Origin: Candidatus Micrarchaeum sp.
GTDB taxonomy: Archaea > Micrarchaeota > Micrarchaeia > CAILAH01
Assembly: GCA_020723045.1 (NCBI GenBank)
Contig: DYJQ01000024.1
Span: 6,007-14,357 of the forward strand
Direction: 5' to 3'
DNA length: 8,351 nt
Shown: in pieces, positions 5,617-8,351 of the stretch
Numbering within the stretch: position 1 is the stretch's first letter
Layout of the letters: every line of letters begins with the position of its first letter
Made by a program: the position numbers and the translations under genes
The notes under the pieces: model-generated
What the model was told of the DNA's origin: nothing
Seen by the model: the letters and a program-made list of their open reading frames with translations, nothing else
Database searches by the model: none

Positions 5617-6378
5617 TTAACTCTCAACTATCTCTTTCATCTTCTTCTCAAGCTCCTCTTTCAGCTTTGGTGCAATGAAGTTCTTAGTGTACGCATCCGC
5701 CTTTGCAGCAATTGAAACCTTTGCCGCAATCAACCGCGCTACCTTGCCCCTGTGCGCCTTCTTAACCCCTCTCAACATTGGGTGCAGGAATAATAAGCCG
5801 TGCTTGGGCGGTTTTGTATGGCTTGTAAGATGCAAGAAGAGCGCTTTCTCAGCACCCAGTACCTGTATACTGCTCGCGGGCATGTTTGCCAGCCTTCTCA
5901 ACCCTTTGGCCTCCACAATCATCTTCGTTGCGAGGGATGGCCCGAGAATATATGCAAGGTTTTTAGCGATCCTTTCAACCGTCCTGTTTCTGTACTCGTC
6001 CAGATAATCCCTTAAATCATACATCCCTTTCAGCGTTACCGCAAACTGTTGCAGTGCCTTTCGGTCATCCTCGCTTATCTCAGCACCGATTGACTTCTCT
6101 TTTGGAAGGACCTTCTTTGCGGCCTCGCTCAGCACGTCAGCAGTTGCAGGGTCATCACGCACGTACTTCTCAACAACCTCTAGGTATATCCTCCTATCAC
6201 CTGTATCTTTAAGCTCTGGCAGATAGATTGAGTACCAATTCCTGATATGTTCAAACATTACGTTGAGCATATGGTCAAGGTCATCGATGGTCTGTGATGC
6301 GTGCTGTACAAAATCCTCGCTGTTGTACGCCCCTCTTAACTGCTCCCTTACCCTTCTCATCAGTTCTTCGCGGTCCAT
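5617..6378 (-). CDS. nop5: Nop5/Nop56-58 family C/D box sRNP protein, lacking the N-terminal domain
   Basis: A 253-residue protein with a clear C-terminal Nop domain (about 135-250): LAYILGPSLATKMI, MPASSIQVLGAEKALF, PPKHGLLFLHP and GKVARLIAAKVSIAAKADAY. This domain binds L7Ae and the k-turn of C/D guide RNAs. Upstream, residues about 20-130 match the family coiled-coil region (DDLDHMLN, IRNWYSIYLPEL). Archaeal Nop5 is normally ~370-400 residues, with an N-terminal domain of ~110-120 residues that binds fibrillarin; here only about 20 residues precede the coiled coil. The stop-free frame does not continue upstream because the divergent glyS promoter begins within 20 bases. No SD is seen; the AT-rich box at 6398-6409 is placed for a leaderless transcript starting at the ATG. 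It may pair with a separately encoded N-terminal domain, be a specialised paralogue, or reflect lineage reduction. Confidence 0.9.
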   Translation of the reverse strand: MDREELMRRVREQLRGAYNSEDFVQHASQTIDDLDHMLNVMFEHIRNWYSIYLPELKDTGDRRIYLEVVEKYVRDDPATADVLSEAAKKVLPKEKSIGAEISEDDRKALQQFAVTLKGMYDLRDYLDEYRNRTVERIAKNLAYILGPSLATKMIVEAKGLRRLANMPASSIQVLGAEKALFLHLTSHTKPPKHGLLFLHPMLRGVKKAHRGKVARLIAAKVSIAAKADAYTKNFIAPKLKEELEKKMKEIVES

Positions 6379-6397
6379 GGTATGAGATTACTAACGG

Positions 6398-6409
6398 TAA
6401 ATTAATTAA
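6398..6409. promoter_or_regulatory. Shared AT-rich box between divergent nop5 and glyS
   Basis: TAAATTAATTAA sits in the 43-bp gap and is nearly symmetric. Its centre is about 26 bases from the nop5 ATG on the minus strand, fitting a leaderless transcript, and a similar distance on the plus strand falls near 6429, just before the second possible glyS ATG at 6434. No other TATA-like element fits either gene. Confidence 0.5.
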
Positions 6410-6421
6410 CTTTGTGCACCT

Positions 6422-7933
6422 ATGCATACCTCTATGCATGAGAAGCTCTACAATGTGTTGATTAAGAGAGCGTTTATAATTCCAACTTCTGAAATATACA
6501 ATTCTATTGCAGGGTTTTACGATTACGGCCCAATCGGCGCCTCGATAAAGAACCGGATAATTAGTCTCTGGCGTGAAATCTTCCTGAAAGAGGACGGCTT
6601 TTTGGAGATAGACGGCTCTACTATCCTCCCCGAGATTGCACTCAAGGCAAGCGGCCATGTTGATAATTTCAACGACCCGCTTGTAGAATGTCTCTCCTGT
6701 AAAAGAAGGTTCAGGGCAGACCACTTGATTAAGGAGGCATTGCAGGTGGATGCATCGCACATGTCCATTGATGAGCTCACGAAAACACTCTCTGAGAGCG
6801 GGTTGCAGTGCCCGGAATGTGGCGGCAAGCTCAGCGAGGTCAAGCCGTTTAATATGATGTTCTCTACATATGTGGGCGCGGTCGGTGGCACGGCATCATA
6901 CATGCGGCCCGAGACTGCACAGAACATCTTTATGTGTTTCAATAAAATATTCAACACATACGGCGCAAAGCTGCCTATGGGCATCGGGCAGGTTGGCAGG
7001 TCTTACAGGAACGAGATCTCGCCACGGCAGGCGCTCATACGCGTGAGGGAGTTCACGCAGATGGAGCTTGAGTATTTTTTCGACCCGGACAACGAAGGGG
7101 AATCGTTAGAGAAAGTGAAAGATACAGTCGTCCCGTTGCAGACGCGCCAGCAGCAGCGTGATGGCAAGGATTTTGACCCTGTCTCTTTGGGGGATGCCTA
7201 TGCAAACGGCGATATCCCGCTCAAGACGATGGCTTATTTCATGGCCAAGGAGAAGAGGCTACTCAATTCAGTAGGGATAACCAATTTCAGGATGCGTTAT
7301 CTGATGGAGGATGAGACACCGCACTATTCGGGCGGCAATTATGATGTTGAGATCCCAACCAAGTTCGGGTGGGTTGAGGTTATGAGCCTGGCTTACAGGA
7401 CTAATTATGACCTTGCGAGGCATAAGGAATTCTCTGGCAAGAATCTTGAGGTAACGGTGGAATCAAAGAAAGTGCTCCCGCACGTTATCGAGCCATCCAT
7501 TGGGCTTGACAGATTGTTCTGGTGTGCGCTTGAGCATGCGTATGTAGAGGATAAAGAGCGCGGGTGGGATTGGCTCAACCTTCCGCCGCGTATTGCGCCA
7601 TATGATGTGTATGTGCTGCCATTGATGAAGAAGGATGGGCTCGGTGAGAAGGCAATGGAGCTCAGCAAGGACCTTATGGTAATGTTTGACATTTATTATA
7701 ACGAGAGCGGCAGTATTGGGAAGAGGTATGCAAAGGCTGATGAGATAGGCGTTCCATATTGCATAACTGTGGATTATGACACACTGCAGAATAATACGGT
7801 TACTGTGCGTTTCAGGAATGATGCAAAGCAGGTGCGCGTCCCGATTGACCAGTTGTGCGGCAGATTGGGCCAGTGGAAGTATAACAGCGTAGTTGAGGCG
7901 TCAAAAAGCGGCCTTGATATAATCATGGGTTGA
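6422..7933 (+). CDS. glyS: Glycyl-tRNA synthetase, α2 dimeric type (class II)
   Basis: A 503-residue enzyme that charges tRNA-Gly with glycine in the cytoplasm. Features in order: AFIIPTSEIYNSIAGFYDYGP at the N-terminus (as SEIYNSIAGFYDYGP), motif 1 around LPEIALKASGH, a zinc-binding insertion with C90-x2-C93 and C130-x2-C133, the METAQ-type loop MRPETAQ, motif 2 RSYRNEISPR with REFTQMELEYFF, motif 3 EPSIGLDRLFW, and an anticodon-binding domain from APYDVYVLPL to TVRFRNDAKQVRVP. Two ATG codons (6422 and 6434) lie in a short direct repeat, tATGCAT; neither has an SD site. The shared AT box fits a transcript starting near 6429, which would favour 6434, but 6422 is kept as the longest form. The usual G-I-A-D-R before the Y-D-L segment reads SLAYRTNYDL, an atypical variant of a conserved loop. 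Confidence 0.97.
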   Translation: MHTSMHEKLYNVLIKRAFIIPTSEIYNSIAGFYDYGPIGASIKNRIISLWREIFLKEDGFLEIDGSTILPEIALKASGHVDNFNDPLVECLSCKRRFRADHLIKEALQVDASHMSIDELTKTLSESGLQCPECGGKLSEVKPFNMMFSTYVGAVGGTASYMRPETAQNIFMCFNKIFNTYGAKLPMGIGQVGRSYRNEISPRQALIRVREFTQMELEYFFDPDNEGESLEKVKDTVVPLQTRQQQRDGKDFDPVSLGDAYANGDIPLKTMAYFMAKEKRLLNSVGITNFRMRYLMEDETPHYSGGNYDVEIPTKFGWVEVMSLAYRTNYDLARHKEFSGKNLEVTVESKKVLPHVIEPSIGLDRLFWCALEHAYVEDKERGWDWLNLPPRIAPYDVYVLPLMKKDGLGEKAMELSKDLMVMFDIYYNESGSIGKRYAKADEIGVPYCITVDYDTLQNNTVTVRFRNDAKQVRVPIDQLCGRLGQWKYNSVVEASKSGLDIIMG

Positions 7934-7962
7934 GAATAAAAGAACATTTCTTCTCTTATTCT
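7933..7962 (+). terminator. Inverted repeat at the glyS stop codon
   Basis: AGAATAAAAGAA (7933-7944) pairs with TTCTCTTATTCT (7951-7962) at eleven of twelve positions, with a six-base loop CATTTC. The first base is the last base of the TGA stop. No long T-run follows, so it may be a terminator, an mRNA 3'-end stabiliser or a processing site. Confidence 0.45.
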
Positions 7963-7977
7963 ACAAAACCGCAAAAC

Positions 7978-7984
7978 TTTTAAA
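7978..7984 (+). promoter_or_regulatory. TATA box of the ankyrin-repeat gene
   Basis: TTTTAAA preceded by the A-rich tract GCAAAAC is a typical archaeal BRE/TATA pair. It places transcription start near 8007, leaving a ~20-base leader that contains GGTGA at 8019-8023, four bases before the ATG at 8028. Confidence 0.6.
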
Positions 7985-8027
7985 CCCCAACTTCAAAATT
8001 GTTACAATAAATCTGTGAGGTGATAGT

Positions 8028-8351
8028 ATGAATGAAAAAATGAAGGGCAGAAAAAAGACTGCTGTTAGGCCACGCGAGATACGTACGAGCGTTGCAAAAG
8101 GTAAAATTAATGTCTTGGCTGAAGGTTTGGAAAAAGAAGGGCGTAAAAAATTAAATGAGAGACTTTTTGAAGCAGTAAAAGAAGGGGATATCAAAAAAGC
8201 AAAAGAACTGCTAGAGAAAGGAGCAGATGTAAATGCAAAGAACAAAGACGGCAGGACTGCACTCATGCGGGCATCACTTTTTGAAGCAGTAGTAGAAGGG
8301 GATATCAAAAAAGCAAAAGAACTGCTAGAGAAAGGAGCAGATGTAAATGCA
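8028..8351 (+). CDS. Ankyrin-repeat protein, N-terminal part
   Basis: The first 108 codons of a gene that leaves the window. Residues 1-45 are Lys/Arg-rich, without a signal peptide or membrane segment. Ankyrin-type units follow from residue 46: LFEAVKEGDIKKAKELLEKG, ADVNAKNKDGRTALMRAS, then a second copy from residue 84. The EGD..KAKELLEKGADVNAKNKDGRTAL pattern is classic for ankyrin helices and β-hairpin, so a protein-binding scaffold is expected; the partner is unknown. The unit length is 38 residues rather than the canonical 33, because LFEAV, which looks like the N-capping helix start, is carried into the second copy. Start ATG 8028 has GGTGA four bases upstream. Codon choice is far more A-rich (AAA, GAA, GCA) than in the housekeeping genes, which suggests a younger or transferred gene. 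Confidence 0.88.
   Translation, partial: MNEKMKGRKKTAVRPREIRTSVAKGKINVLAEGLEKEGRKKLNERLFEAVKEGDIKKAKELLEKGADVNAKNKDGRTALMRASLFEAVVEGDIKKAKELLEKGADVNA
8163..8351 (+). repeat. 114-base tandem duplication within the ankyrin gene, cut by the window edge
   Basis: Bases 8163-8237 and 8277-8351 are 75-base stretches differing at only two adjacent positions (AAA versus GTA, Lys to Val). The period is 114 bases, or 38 codons, so frame is kept. The second unit runs into the window end and more copies may follow. Confidence 0.92.

Noticed and set aside
8163..8351. Direct repeats that could suggest a CRISPR array
   Set aside because: The repeat is in-frame ankyrin coding sequence with a 114-base period, not short repeats with unique spacers.

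Overview
The window is archaeal chromosome. It encodes uS15 and eS1 (S3Ae) in archaeal form, archaeal DnaG, a Nop5-type C/D sRNP protein and an α2-type glycyl-tRNA synthetase. Starts are preceded by GGTGA/GGTGG Shine-Dalgarno sites, and TATA-like boxes lie about 25-30 nt from expected transcript starts. The short Nop5, the compact spacing and several small lineage-specific ORFs would fit a reduced (DPANN-like) archaeon, but that is inference.

Left edge (1-500, + strand): the C-terminal part of a GT-B-like glycosyltransferase or epimerase whose frame breaks by one base near 327. The 288-base gap that follows (501-788) carries a good TATA box and two clear inverted repeats. It may hold an unrecognised structured RNA or a structured leader for the next operon.

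Region 789-4448 (+ strand) is a tight run of six genes, mostly overlapping or separated by 1-17 bases: DUF167 protein, small stand-alone TOPRIM protein, DnaG, XTP/dITP diphosphatase (HAM1/RdgB), ribosomal protein S15 and ribosomal protein S3Ae. It is an informational operon joining RNA processing (archaeal DnaG is an exosome subunit), nucleotide-pool cleaning and small-subunit synthesis. A T-rich tract ends it.

Region 4496-6378 (- strand, convergent with the ribosomal run) holds, in transcription order, a Nop5-like protein lacking the usual N-terminal fibrillarin-binding domain, a 126-residue helical protein made of three copies of a ~31-residue repeat, and a COG2129-type metallophosphoesterase.

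Region 6422-7933 (+ strand) is glycyl-tRNA synthetase, divergent from nop5 across 43 bp with one shared AT-rich box. A near-perfect 12-pair hairpin sits at its stop codon. From 8028 to the right edge is the start of an AT-rich ankyrin-repeat gene with its own TATA box and RBS. Its first two repeats are a very recent 114-base tandem duplication.

No mobile element, CRISPR array, tRNA or rRNA was recognised.
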